Positions 1 through 6,734 of a stretch of 14,647 nt of DNA are shown here, in pieces. The notes beneath the pieces are model-generated. The model had not been told where the DNA came from. It saw only the letters and a program-made list of their open reading frames with translations, and ran no database searches. Every line of letters begins with the position of its first letter. Position 1 is the first letter of the stretch. Source of the DNA: Candidatus Hydrogenedentota bacterium (lineage in GTDB: Bacteria; Hydrogenedentota; Hydrogenedentia; Hydrogenedentales; SLHB01); NCBI GenBank assembly GCA_016934125.1, contig JAFGTL010000742.1, forward strand, positions 1 to 14,647, read 5' to 3'. The translations under genes were made by a program, and so were the position numbers.

Positions 1-1
1 G

Positions 2-1885
2 CACGGCGGCCTGTATCGCCGGGCGGCAGAAGAGGCATTGAAGGCCGCGGGCACGGACAAAGGCTACTGCCTCGTGCTCGGAGCCGGCCATGGCCGTCTC
101 GCATACGAAATCGCCAAACGCTCGCACTTCACGGTGATCGGCATTGAAGAAGATCCGCGCAAGGTGGCCGAGGCCCGCCGTATTCTCCGCGCCACCGGCC
201 TCTACGGGACGTGTGTCTCGATCCACAACGGCCCACTCGACCTGCTGCCCTTCGGCGATCGCGTGGCCAACCTCGTGGTGTCGGAACAGACGCTGCTGTC
301 GTCCGCCGTCCCGGCTACCCCGGCCGACGAGGTGTTGCGGGTGTTGCGCCCATGCGGCGGCACCGCCGTCGTCCCCGCCGCAGACGGACCCCTGCTCGAC
401 GAATGGGCCTCGGGCGTGCTTCCCGGCTGGGCCGTGGCTGAGGAGGGCGATGACAGCCGGGTGCGGTGCTGGGGCACCGCCCGCCGCGGCGCCCTGCCCG
501 GGGCCGGGGAATGGACGCACACCTACGCCGAGCCGGGCAACACCGCGTGCAGCGGCGACACGCGCGTGGGCGCGCCGCTCACGCTCCAGTGGTTCGGCCG
601 GCCCGGGCCTCGCCGCATGATGGACCGCCATTTCCGCAACGTGCCCCCGCTCTACAAGGACGGACGCCTCTTCATTCCCGGCAACGAAGTCGTGTACGCC
701 GTCGATGCGTACAACGGCGCCGCCCTCTGGCAGGCCGAGATCCCCGGCTCGCGCCGGGCCGGCGTGTTCCTGGATTCGAGCAACATGGTTGTCGACGAGG
801 CGTTCCTATACCTCGCCGTCGGCGATCAGTGCCTCCGGTTCGACGTCGCTACGGGCCATGGGCGCGACGCCTTCACGCTGCCACCCCACGGGGACGCCTC
901 GGCTCTTGAGTGGGGTTACCTGGCCCGCGTGGGCGAACTCCTCCTGGGCAGCGCACGCACGCGGGGCGCCTCCTACCGGGAGATCACGCGCGAGGCCGAG
1001 TTGGATCGACAGCCCTTGTGGTATCCGAACATGAAAGTCGCCTTGAGCCGCTACGTGTTCGCCGCGGAACCCGGCACCGGCGCGGCCCGGTGGACGTACG
1101 GGCAGGGCCGCATCGTGGACACCACCCTTACGGCCGGCGGCGGACGGCTCTACTTCATCGAATCGGAGAGCCCCGCGGCCTGTGCCGATGAGACGGGCCG
1201 CCTGCCCATGCGGGCGTTGACGGCGGCGGGCACGCAGTACCTCGTTGCCGTGGAACTCGAGTCCGGGCATATCGCCTATCGAGAGCCGGTGGATCTGCTC
1301 AATCTCCAGCAGCCCGCCTATCTCAGCTACGCGGACGGCGTTCTGCTGTTGAGTGGCTCCAAGATCGATGGCGGAGAAGGCGTCCGTTCGAGCGGATACG
1401 CCGCCATTGCCGAGACGGCGCCCGGGCAGTGCATTCACTACCACTACTACGCCTTCGATGCCGGCACCGGCCAGTTGCGCTGGGCGGCGGATCACGAGAC
1501 GGATCTTCCGCTGCGGGGCGGACACGGCGAGTACAACCGCCACCCGACCATTGTCGGCAGCACCGCGTACGCATGGCCCTACGCGTACGACCTCGGGAGC
1601 GGCCGGCGGCTGGATGACTGGAAGTTCGATCGCCGGGGCCACGGATGCGGGGGCGTGTCGGCCTGCGCCTCCGGCCTGTTCTGGCGCGGGCACAACCCCT
1701 GGATGTACGACTTGCGCCCGGGACAGGGGCCCCGGCGCATCAACGAGGTATCGCGCCCCGGCTGCTGGATCAACATCATCCCGGCCGGCGGCCTCGTGCT
1801 CATCCCGGAGGCGAGCTCCGGATGCACCTGCGGATACCCGATCCAGACATCCATCGCCTACGCCCCTGCGAAGCGGGAAGGATAG
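2..1885 (+). CDS. SAM-dependent methyltransferase fused to PQQ-like beta-propeller (5' end outside window)
   Basis: The frame is open to the left edge and reads naturally there (HGGLYRRAAEEAL before the first possible TTG start at 38), so the gene very probably begins outside the window. The visible N-terminal 130 residues look like a class I methyltransferase: a glycine-rich motif I (VLGAGHGRLA), an acidic end of strand 2 (VIGIEEDP) and a motif-IV-like stretch (FGDRVANLVVSE). After a linker, WTHTYAEPGNT and LQWFG open a PQQ-type beta-propeller, with repeats such as VVYAVDAYNGAALWQ and YYAFDAGTGQLRW. The C-terminus is cysteine-rich (GHGCGG, RPGCW, SSGCTCGYPIQTS). From memory, this architecture recurs in planctomycete-like genomes; substrate and partner are unknown. 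The visible part has no signal peptide, but the true N-terminus is missing. It ends 7 bases from the oppositely oriented sialidase-like gene, with no obvious terminator between them. Confidence 0.85.
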   Translation, partial: HGGLYRRAAEEALKAAGTDKGYCLVLGAGHGRLAYEIAKRSHFTVIGIEEDPRKVAEARRILRATGLYGTCVSIHNGPLDLLPFGDRVANLVVSEQTLLSSAVPATPADEVLRVLRPCGGTAVVPAADGPLLDEWASGVLPGWAVAEEGDDSRVRCWGTARRGALPGAGEWTHTYAEPGNTACSGDTRVGAPLTLQWFGRPGPRRMMDRHFRNVPPLYKDGRLFIPGNEVVYAVDAYNGAALWQAEIPGSRRAGVFLDSSNMVVDEAFLYLAVGDQCLRFDVATGHGRDAFTLPPHGDASALEWGYLARVGELLLGSARTRGASYREITREAELDRQPLWYPNMKVALSRYVFAAEPGTGAARWTYGQGRIVDTTLTAGGGRLYFIESESPAACADETGRLPMRALTAAGTQYLVAVELESGHIAYREPVDLLNLQQPAYLSYADGVLLLSGSKIDGGEGVRSSGYAAIAETAPGQCIHYHYYAFDAGTGQLRWAADHETDLPLRGGHGEYNRHPTIVGSTAYAWPYAYDLGSGRRLDDWKFDRRGHGCGGVSACASGLFWRGHNPWMYDLRPGQGPRRINEVSRPGCWINIIPAGGLVLIPEASSGCTCGYPIQTSIAYAPAKREG

Positions 1886-1892
1886 CGGCCGC

Positions 1893-3047
1893 TCAGTCCA
1901 AGGCCCCGAGGGGGATCTGCCAGCAGCGGACGCGCTCCCGTTTCCACGTGTAGGTGACCACGATGCCTTGATCGCCCGCCACGATGGCCGGATACGAGTA
2001 CTCGCCCTGCTCCGTCTCGAGGTGGGCGGCGTTCTCCCAGGTAGCGCCGTTGTCGCGCGACACCGCAAGGGTGAGCGGCGTCCGCGCGCCCCAATTGGCG
2101 CTGACCGGGTTGTAGATGAGCACGACGCGGCCGTCGGCGAGGCCGAGGGCATCCAGCCCGCTGTTGTTGTTCGGCAATTCGCTCGGGCGTACGGCGCTCC
2201 ACGTCCGGCCGCTGTCCGTCGAGTCGGCACGGCCGATCACACCCCCCGCCGTCCGCAAGAGGGCGTGCACGTGCCCCGGAGGCGCTTCCCAGAACGTGGG
2301 CTGAATGCCCCCGATGCCGGGGATCGTGGCAGGATCGATGGCGAAATCCGCGCTGCGCGCCCAGCTGACGCCGCCATCTTCGGAGCGATCCGCAAAGGGC
2401 TTCCATCCGTCCAGTTCCGTCGAAGCCGGGGCGAGCCACGCCCCGTCCGCGAGGATGATGGGCTTGTTCTTCACCGGCCCCCGGCCGCCCACGTCGCCCG
2501 GCACCAGTTCGCGGGGTTCGCTCCAGGTGGCGCCCTCGTCCGTAGACGTCATCCAGTACGTCTGCCAGGTGGGGACATCCGGCCCGACTTTGAAAAACAG
2601 GGACACGCCCCGTTCCGGATCGCGGAAGAGCACGGGATTCCAGTGGGCCATCTCCTTGACTTTGGCGACCTCGACGGGCGCCGCCCACCGGCCGTCGTGA
2701 AAGCGCGACAGCCAGATTCCGACGTCGGGATCCTTCTCGGCGGTGCCGCCGAACCAGGCGCAGAGCAAGTCGCCGTTGCCAACCTCCACCACCGTGGACG
2801 CATGGCACTGGGCAAACGGGCGATCGTCCTCGAACACGAAGTCCACGCGCCCGCCCCGGGCCGCCACCTCGCGCTCGAACTCCTCAGGCTGCCGTCTCGC
2901 TGGTGGGATGGGCATGGTCTGCTCCTCCGGTTGTTCCGCTCCCTGCGCCGCTCCCTGCGCCGCTCCCTGCGCCCCGGCAGGGCTCACGCCCGGCCCGAGT
3001 AGCACAAGAGCCGACAGCGCGATCCCCGTCAACATCCTCCTCGACAT
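1893..3047 (-). CDS. Secreted sialidase-like BNR-repeat protein (putative exo-alpha-sialidase family)
   Basis: This 384-residue protein starts at ATG 3047, chosen because GGAGG lies 6-7 bases upstream and the start gives a classic signal peptide (MSRRMLTGIALSALVLLGPG, then an AGA-Q type cleavage site). A longer upstream start would bury the signal peptide. The mature part is a six-bladed BNR/sialidase fold of the PF13088 kind. Four Asp-boxes (S-x-D-x-G-x-T-W type) are visible near residues 168-175, 222-229, 276-283 and 330-337, together with the family signature CHAST...LLCAWFGGT...DVGIWLSR (about 81-115) and KNKPI (about 194). Members are annotated as exo-alpha-sialidases, but many probably act on other sugars, so the substrate is not certain. 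The signal peptide points to the periplasm or outside. A GAAQ tandem repeat follows the signal peptide. No operon partner is evident. Confidence 0.85.
   Translation of the reverse strand: MSRRMLTGIALSALVLLGPGVSPAGAQGAAQGAAQGAEQPEEQTMPIPPARRQPEEFEREVAARGGRVDFVFEDDRPFAQCHASTVVEVGNGDLLCAWFGGTAEKDPDVGIWLSRFHDGRWAAPVEVAKVKEMAHWNPVLFRDPERGVSLFFKVGPDVPTWQTYWMTSTDEGATWSEPRELVPGDVGGRGPVKNKPIILADGAWLAPASTELDGWKPFADRSEDGGVSWARSADFAIDPATIPGIGGIQPTFWEAPPGHVHALLRTAGGVIGRADSTDSGRTWSAVRPSELPNNNSGLDALGLADGRVVLIYNPVSANWGARTPLTLAVSRDNGATWENAAHLETEQGEYSYPAIVAGDQGIVVTYTWKRERVRCWQIPLGALD
2938..2973. repeat. Three tandem copies of a 12-bp unit inside the sialidase-like gene
   Basis: The unit gctccctgcgcc is repeated perfectly three times. 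On the minus strand it encodes a repeated Gly-Ala-Ala-Gln just after the signal peptide. Copy number could change in frame by slippage, altering the length of the linker. Confidence 0.85.
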
Positions 3048-3329
3048 GGCATTCCTCCACACGCGAACGCGGTTGCGTTCCGGCTGCAGCGCCACGGAAA
3101 GAGAGTTCAACTCGACAGCCATCCTATGCGGAGCGCGCGCCGGGAAGCAAGACCGCACGAGGGCAATTCTCACTCATCCCCAGGCTGCCTATTGACTTCT
3201 ACCTATCATGGATGTCCCCAGCTTCCCGGCTGGGCCACAAGCGCACAGTCTCCCCATCGGGGCCGCGGACGGCACACTTCAGCGGCGCGATCACACGCGC
3301 CCGGCGATGCCCCGAAGGGGCGAGCCCCG
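3048..3329. other. Non-coding stretch with small palindromes upstream of the sialidase-like gene
   Basis: No convincing gene is seen. Close to the sialidase-like start, on its leader, is a short hairpin (GAACGC/GCGTTC arms, 3065-3080). Further along are a palindrome at 3217-3234 (CCCAGC...GCTGGG), a small ccccatcgggg dyad near 3253-3263 and a tgccccgaaggggcg dyad near 3308-3322. These resemble the GC-rich dispersed repeat debris seen again at 3723-4260. The promoter of the sialidase-like gene should lie here, but I see no clear -35/-10 pair. Confidence 0.5.
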
Positions 3330-3655
3330 TCAGGCGTTCACGTCTTCGATGATGGTGTTCGGGATATCGCGGCCAGCGTGCAGAACGCGGATGACGTCGA
3401 TACCGGTGTCGAGGGGGCGATAGAAGATGAGGTGCTTTTCGAATCCGCGGATGCACCACATGTGCACCCCGCACAGGGCCGGACTGTCGAAATGGCGCGG
3501 CGCGCCCATCTCGGGCAGATCGGCGAGGGCAGCGCACGCATGCTCGACGGCGTCGAGGAAGCCTTCGGCGGCGACGGGCCTGTCCTGCCCGACGCAGAGG
3601 GCCTGTTCAAGGACATCGCCTTGGCCTGCGGCCGGATGAATACGTCACCGGGCAT
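3330..3655 (-). pseudogene. RelE/ParE-type toxin, broken by a one-base frameshift
   Basis: ATG 3655 opens MPGDVFIRPQAKA, a typical ParE N-terminus, but that frame degenerates at once. Shifting by one base at about 3618 gives an excellent continuation (DVLEQALCVGQDRPVAAEGF, then LDAVEHACAALADLPEMG). It goes on with CIRGFEKHLIFYRP, DVIRVLHAGRDI and an end at TGA 3330-3332. The joined protein would be about 108 residues, a normal ParE/RelE length, with the family's YRP and VLHAGRDI C-terminal motifs. In the second frame there is no good start, because a stop lies at 3645-3647. So one base appears deleted near 3618: either a real inactivating mutation or a sequencing/assembly error. Intact relatives poison DNA gyrase or cleave mRNA. 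The gene begins one base after the antitoxin remnant stop, as expected for a toxin-antitoxin operon. Confidence 0.75.
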
Positions 3656-3656
3656 G

Positions 3657-3722
3657 TCACCGGCGCTCCCCCAGGCGCTGGTGGACTTGCCTGCGGGCCT
3701 CCTCCCAGTCGGCGCGCGTCAT
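3657..3722 (-). pseudogene. Probable C-terminal remnant of the cognate antitoxin
   Basis: A 21-codon frame (starts MTRADWEEARRQ, ends RLGERR, stop TGA 3657-3659) lies immediately before the ParE-like start, where an antitoxin gene would end. The residues are charged and helix-prone, as in small antitoxins, but these normally have 60-90 residues. Upstream of 3722 the sequence turns directly into a GC-rich palindromic repeat, so the N-terminal part seems replaced or lost. Alternatively the real antitoxin is a fusion running into the repeat frame, which I think unlikely because that frame has repeat-like composition. Confidence 0.4.
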
Positions 3723-3727
3723 GGCCT

Positions 3728-3912
3728 CGGCGTCGCCCGCGCCCGCCGGGCGCACGGCACCTCCGGCCCGAAGTCGTGGGGTGTCTGACGGCGTCACCCG
3801 CGCCCATCGGCCGCGCACACCAGTCCGGACACGAGGTTTGCCGAAGCAAGGCGGGCTTGTCGGCCGCCCGGTGCCGTGCCTCGGCGTCCCCGCGCCCAAC
3901 GGGCGCGCACAT
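3728..3912. repeat. Three degenerate direct repeats, each with an internal dyad
   Basis: Copies begin at about 3728, 3789 and 3882 and follow the pattern CGGCGTCnCCCGCGCCC-nn-CGG(G)CGC(G)CAC. Each contains a small inverted repeat (GCGCCC/GGGCGC type). Spacings are about 61 and 93 bases, so this is not a regular array. The spacers are dissimilar in length and sequence. Confidence 0.6.
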
Positions 3913-3917
3913 AACAG

Positions 3918-3970
3918 CCCAGGGCAGAGGGCGCGTGCGTCCAGCGGACGCACGAGGCCGGCGCCCTGGG
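3918..3970. repeat. Nested palindrome
   Basis: Outer arms CCCAGGGC (3918-3925) and GCCCTGGG (3963-3970) are perfect complements. Inside is a perfect 9-bp hairpin CGTGCGTCC-AGC-GGACGCACG (3934-3954). This could form a cruciform, or a branched structure if transcribed. No transposase gene or target duplication is visible here. Confidence 0.8.
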
Positions 3971-4053
3971 TAGCAAAAGGCAAAGACGCGAGCCCTGAAG
4001 GGGCGGCACAAGACACGCCCCTCATGGCAGCCTCTGCCGGTGTCAGATAGCAC

Positions 4054-4090
4054 CCCGGGGCATCCCGCGCGCTGTGCGGGACGCCCCGGG
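4054..4090. repeat. Strong GC hairpin
   Basis: Left arm 4054-4068 and right arm 4076-4090 pair at 14 of 15 positions (CCCGGGGCATCCCGC against GCGGGACGCCCCGGG), with a 7-base loop. No T-run follows on either strand, so it is not a standard intrinsic terminator. It lies about 175 bases past the end of the deaminase-like gene and is more likely part of the repeat mosaic. Confidence 0.75.
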
Positions 4091-4265
4091 CGACTACTGG
4101 GCGGCGGTTCTGTCGGGGTTGTGCTGGCGGTGTGCTTCGCGCAAGAAGAGGGGCAGACACGTCTACGCCGCGTCCTGTGGACGCGTCTCCGCTTGCGTCA
4201 GTCCCATTTTTGCTGCGTCCATTCCTGGCCATGCCGCTCATGGCCCACCAGGACGACGGACACGG

Positions 4266-5222
4266 CTAATTACATTCCGCCTCGAGCGGGCCGGCGAGTT
4301 CTTTGAGGAAGAAGAGGCGGCCGGCCAGCGTGGGCATGAAGGTGCTCGGGATCCACGGGGTGGGTTTGTGATGGAGCGTGGCCCAGAGCGACATTCCCTG
4401 CCACATCATGCCGCGGCCAAGGGCGCCGTCCGCGCCGCCGATGATGCGATCGGATTTCAGGAACAGGCCCGGGCCGACGGTGTTGGCGCGGGTGGGCACG
4501 AGGGTCGTGCGGCTCTTGAAACTGGTGATGGCGTTCTGCTCGATGGTGAGCGGATGGAGTTGCGCGCCGAGCCGGTAATCCTGCGCTTTCCATTCCCGCA
4601 CGGACTTGAACTCGGCCGCGAAATGGGGCTCCCAGAACGCGATGTGGCACACCCGGCCGATGCCGAACACCGTCACGAGGCGGCCGCCCTTCTTCTTGAG
4701 GGCGCGGATCTGATCGCCGTATTTCGGCAGCGAGGCCTTGGTGGCAAAATGGCGCTGGCTCTTCGGCACGGTGAGCTTGCCCAAGGGGCCGTAGAACGCG
4801 CCTTCCATGGCGTTCTGGAACGCGCCCGGATCGCTCGCGGGCAGCGTTTTGCCGGTGCCGTCGCTCCATTCATCCATGTTGAAGCCGTGCACGTGCTTGC
4901 ACGACACGTTCCATTCCTTGAGGAAGTAGACGGCCCATCGATACATACCCATGGGGCCCACGGGCAGGATGAAGATCAACGGCTTCTTCGCCTTCTTGGC
5001 GTTGGCAATATCGAGGGCGATCTCGTGGCCCATCATCATGTCGAAATCGGCCAGCGACTCGCACGCCACCGGCTCGAACCGCTTGTTCCACCAGGTTTCC
5101 CGTTTCCCAATGGTCTCCGGCGGCCGCGAACAGCACTTGTCGAGCGCGTCGAGATCCCACCCTTCCGGGAAGAACCCCTCCAGCAGCGACCCCTTCAATG
5201 TACTCATCAGGTTGATAGCCAT
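4266..5222 (-). CDS. Glucosamine-6-phosphate deaminase/isomerase-like protein (NagB family), altered active site
   Basis: The 318-residue product starts at ATG 5222, preceded by GGGAGGAG about 7 bases away; a longer frame upstream lacks such a site. The NagB/RpiA-like fold is recognisable: ILPVGPMGMY (about 85-94, phosphate-loop region), HVHGFNMDEW (about 110-119, matching FNMDEY of NagB) and FGIGRVCHIAFWEP (about 186-199, matching GVGNDGHIAFNEP). In E. coli NagB the Asp-His-Glu group in this second motif opens the ring and the aspartate of NMDE takes part in isomerisation. Here His193, Glu198 and Asp117 are kept, but the loop Asp is Val191 and the following Gly is Cys192. The protein is about 50 residues longer than E. 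coli NagB. It may catalyse a related reaction or act on another sugar phosphate. No signal peptide, so probably cytoplasmic. It is divergent from the glycosidase-like gene at 5336. Confidence 0.8.
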   Translation of the reverse strand: MAINLMSTLKGSLLEGFFPEGWDLDALDKCCSRPPETIGKRETWWNKRFEPVACESLADFDMMMGHEIALDIANAKKAKKPLIFILPVGPMGMYRWAVYFLKEWNVSCKHVHGFNMDEWSDGTGKTLPASDPGAFQNAMEGAFYGPLGKLTVPKSQRHFATKASLPKYGDQIRALKKKGGRLVTVFGIGRVCHIAFWEPHFAAEFKSVREWKAQDYRLGAQLHPLTIEQNAITSFKSRTTLVPTRANTVGPGLFLKSDRIIGGADGALGRGMMWQGMSLWATLHHKPTPWIPSTFMPTLAGRLFFLKELAGPLEAECN

Positions 5223-5282
5223 CGTTCGTCTCCTCCCGTGCGTTTGGGCATCTCGCGCCATAGTACAAGAGGTGTGCCCGGT

Positions 5283-5313
5283 TTTCCACCCGCGGCGCGG
5301 CGTCCTGTACAAT
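5283..5313 (+). promoter_or_regulatory. Possible sigma-70 promoter for the six-hairpin glycosidase-like gene
   Basis: TACAAT (5308-5313) matches the -10 consensus at five of six positions. The best -35 is TTTCCA (5283-5288, four of six), with a long 19-base spacer. Transcription would start near 5320, leaving a leader of about 16 bases with the Shine-Dalgarno site near its 5' end. Weak evidence. Confidence 0.3.
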
Positions 5314-5335
5314 GTCCGGAGAGGAGGCGCCTATC

Positions 5336-6688
5336 GTGCTGAACGCAATCGGAATACTGACAGCCATCACCATGGGAATCGGGGCGGATATGAATACACA
5401 GCCAACCGAGCCGGGCATTGTGTCCCAGGAAGACATGCGATTTCTTGCAGAACTCGCCGCGGCCGTCGTGGAGGCGTCGCGGGTGGCGCCCGGCGCGAAA
5501 GTGGGCGGCATCGGCCCGAACACCACCGGCGGCACCGTGATCCGCCCGGGCGGACGTGCCTGCTACCCGGCCTTCTGGATCCGCGATTACGCCATGTCGC
5601 TCGAATCGGGCCTTGTCACCCACGACGAGCAGCGCCACATGCTGCTGCTCACCGCCGCCCACCAGCAGGATGAGGAATGGCCCCTGCCCAGCGGCAGCGT
5701 GGTGACGCCGGGCTCGATCCCCGATCACATCAGCTTCGGCAACAAACCCATCTTCTACCCCGGCACGCTCGAAGATCATGAAGGGCAAGGCGGCCCGGCC
5801 TGGGGCAAACTGCCCTCCCTCGACGACGCCTCCTTCTTCATCAACATGGCGGCCGTCTACGTGCGCGATACGGGCGATCGCGCCATCCTCGAACGGGACG
5901 TCCGCGGCAAATCCCTGTTCCAGCGCCTCGAAGAAGCCTTCCGCATGCCCCCCCACCGCGCCGATACCGGGCTCGTGTACGCGGATGACGACGCCCGTGG
6001 CGTCACCTTCGGCTTCGTCGACGTCATCACCCATACGGGCGAGCTGTTCTTCTGCTCGGTGCTCAAGTTCCGCGCCGCCCAGGAACTCGCGGAACTCGCC
6101 GAGGGTTCGGGCCGGGCCGGCAAGGCCGAATCCTACCGCGCCGAGGCCGTGCGCCTGCGCCGGGCCATCGGTGAGACGTTTCCCCTCGAGAGCGGCCTGT
6201 TCCGCGCATCAACGGGCAAGAGCGGGCAACCGGACGTGTGGGGCACGGCCTTCGCCGTGTACGTAGGCGCCCTCGAGCCGGCGTCCGAACGGGCGGCCTG
6301 CGAGGCCCTCGCGCGCGCCTGCCGCGAGGGCGCCATCGCTTGGCGCGGCAACATCCGCCACGTGCCCACGACGGATGATTTCAGCGAGTCCACCGCCTGG
6401 GAAGTCAGCGGCGCCCCCAAGAACCGCTATCAGAACGGCGCTTACTGGAACACGCCCACCGGCTGGGTGTGCTACGCCATCGCCCAGGTGGATCGGGCCT
6501 TGGCAGCCCAACTCGCCCGCGATTACATCGCCGAACTGCGGGAGGGCGATTTCCGGCAAGGGCCCGACTTCGGCTCGCCCTGGGAGTGCATGCACCCCGA
6601 CGGCAACCATCGCCAGAACCCCGTCTACATGACGAGCGTCACGTGCCCGCTGGCCGCGTTCCGCCGCCTGCAAGAGGCCCCGCGCTGA
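5336..6688 (+). CDS. Six-hairpin (alpha/alpha)6-barrel glycosidase-like protein
   Basis: I choose GTG 5336 because GGAGAGGAGG sits 8 bases before it, giving 450 residues. An ATG at 5312 in the same frame has no Shine-Dalgarno site and overlaps the likely -10 box. The short hydrophobic N-terminus (LNAIGILTAITMGIG) lacks the positive charges of a signal peptide. The body has the rhythm of six-hairpin glycosidases (trehalase, GH63, glycogen-debranching types): CYPAFWIRDYAMSLESG near residues 76-92, SLDDASFFINMAAVYVRDTGD, and YQNGAYWNTPTGWVCYAI towards the C-terminus. I cannot assign a GH family or name the catalytic acids with confidence. The substrate is probably an oligosaccharide or glycoside. 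It is divergent from the NagB-like gene and convergent with the M56 sensor gene (46-base gap, no clear terminator). Confidence 0.7.
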   Translation: MLNAIGILTAITMGIGADMNTQPTEPGIVSQEDMRFLAELAAAVVEASRVAPGAKVGGIGPNTTGGTVIRPGGRACYPAFWIRDYAMSLESGLVTHDEQRHMLLLTAAHQQDEEWPLPSGSVVTPGSIPDHISFGNKPIFYPGTLEDHEGQGGPAWGKLPSLDDASFFINMAAVYVRDTGDRAILERDVRGKSLFQRLEEAFRMPPHRADTGLVYADDDARGVTFGFVDVITHTGELFFCSVLKFRAAQELAELAEGSGRAGKAESYRAEAVRLRRAIGETFPLESGLFRASTGKSGQPDVWGTAFAVYVGALEPASERAACEALARACREGAIAWRGNIRHVPTTDDFSESTAWEVSGAPKNRYQNGAYWNTPTGWVCYAIAQVDRALAAQLARDYIAELREGDFRQGPDFGSPWECMHPDGNHRQNPVYMTSVTCPLAAFRRLQEAPR

Positions 6689-6734
6689 AAGCTGCCCGCT
6701 CCCGCCTCGGCGAGATCAGGCCGCGCCTGGGCCA

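Larger units (their letters stand above)
3723..4265. other. Repeat-rich stretch without genes
   Basis: About 540 bases without a believable protein. The open frames here are arginine/proline/alanine-rich and follow the repeats. Contents are three degenerate direct repeats (3728-3912), a nested palindrome (3918-3970), the common-looking segment gagccctgaaggggcggcac (about 3989-4008), a strong hairpin (4054-4090), and a segment near 4200-4230 (cccatttttgctgcgtccat). It looks like a mosaic of dispersed GC-rich repeats such as are common between genes in planctomycete-like genomes; the comparison is from memory. Confidence 0.6.

Noticed and set aside
806..2230. Long minus-strand frame opposite the propeller gene
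   Set aside because: No recognisable domain; explained as antisense of a GC-rich gene.
1353..3002. Long plus-strand frame opposite the sialidase-like gene and overlapping the propeller gene
   Set aside because: It overlaps two well-supported genes and has low-complexity Arg/Ala/Pro composition.
3728..3912. Possible CRISPR array
   Set aside because: Only three degenerate repeats with unequal spacing (about 61 and 93 bases), and no cas genes.
4054..4090. Intrinsic terminator for the NagB-like gene
   Set aside because: The hairpin is strong, but no T-run follows on either strand and it lies about 175 bases past the stop codon.
3657..4241. 194-codon minus-strand frame across the repeat region
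   Set aside because: Most of it follows palindromic repeats and has repeat-like composition; only the last 21 codons, next to the toxin start, look like a gene remnant.
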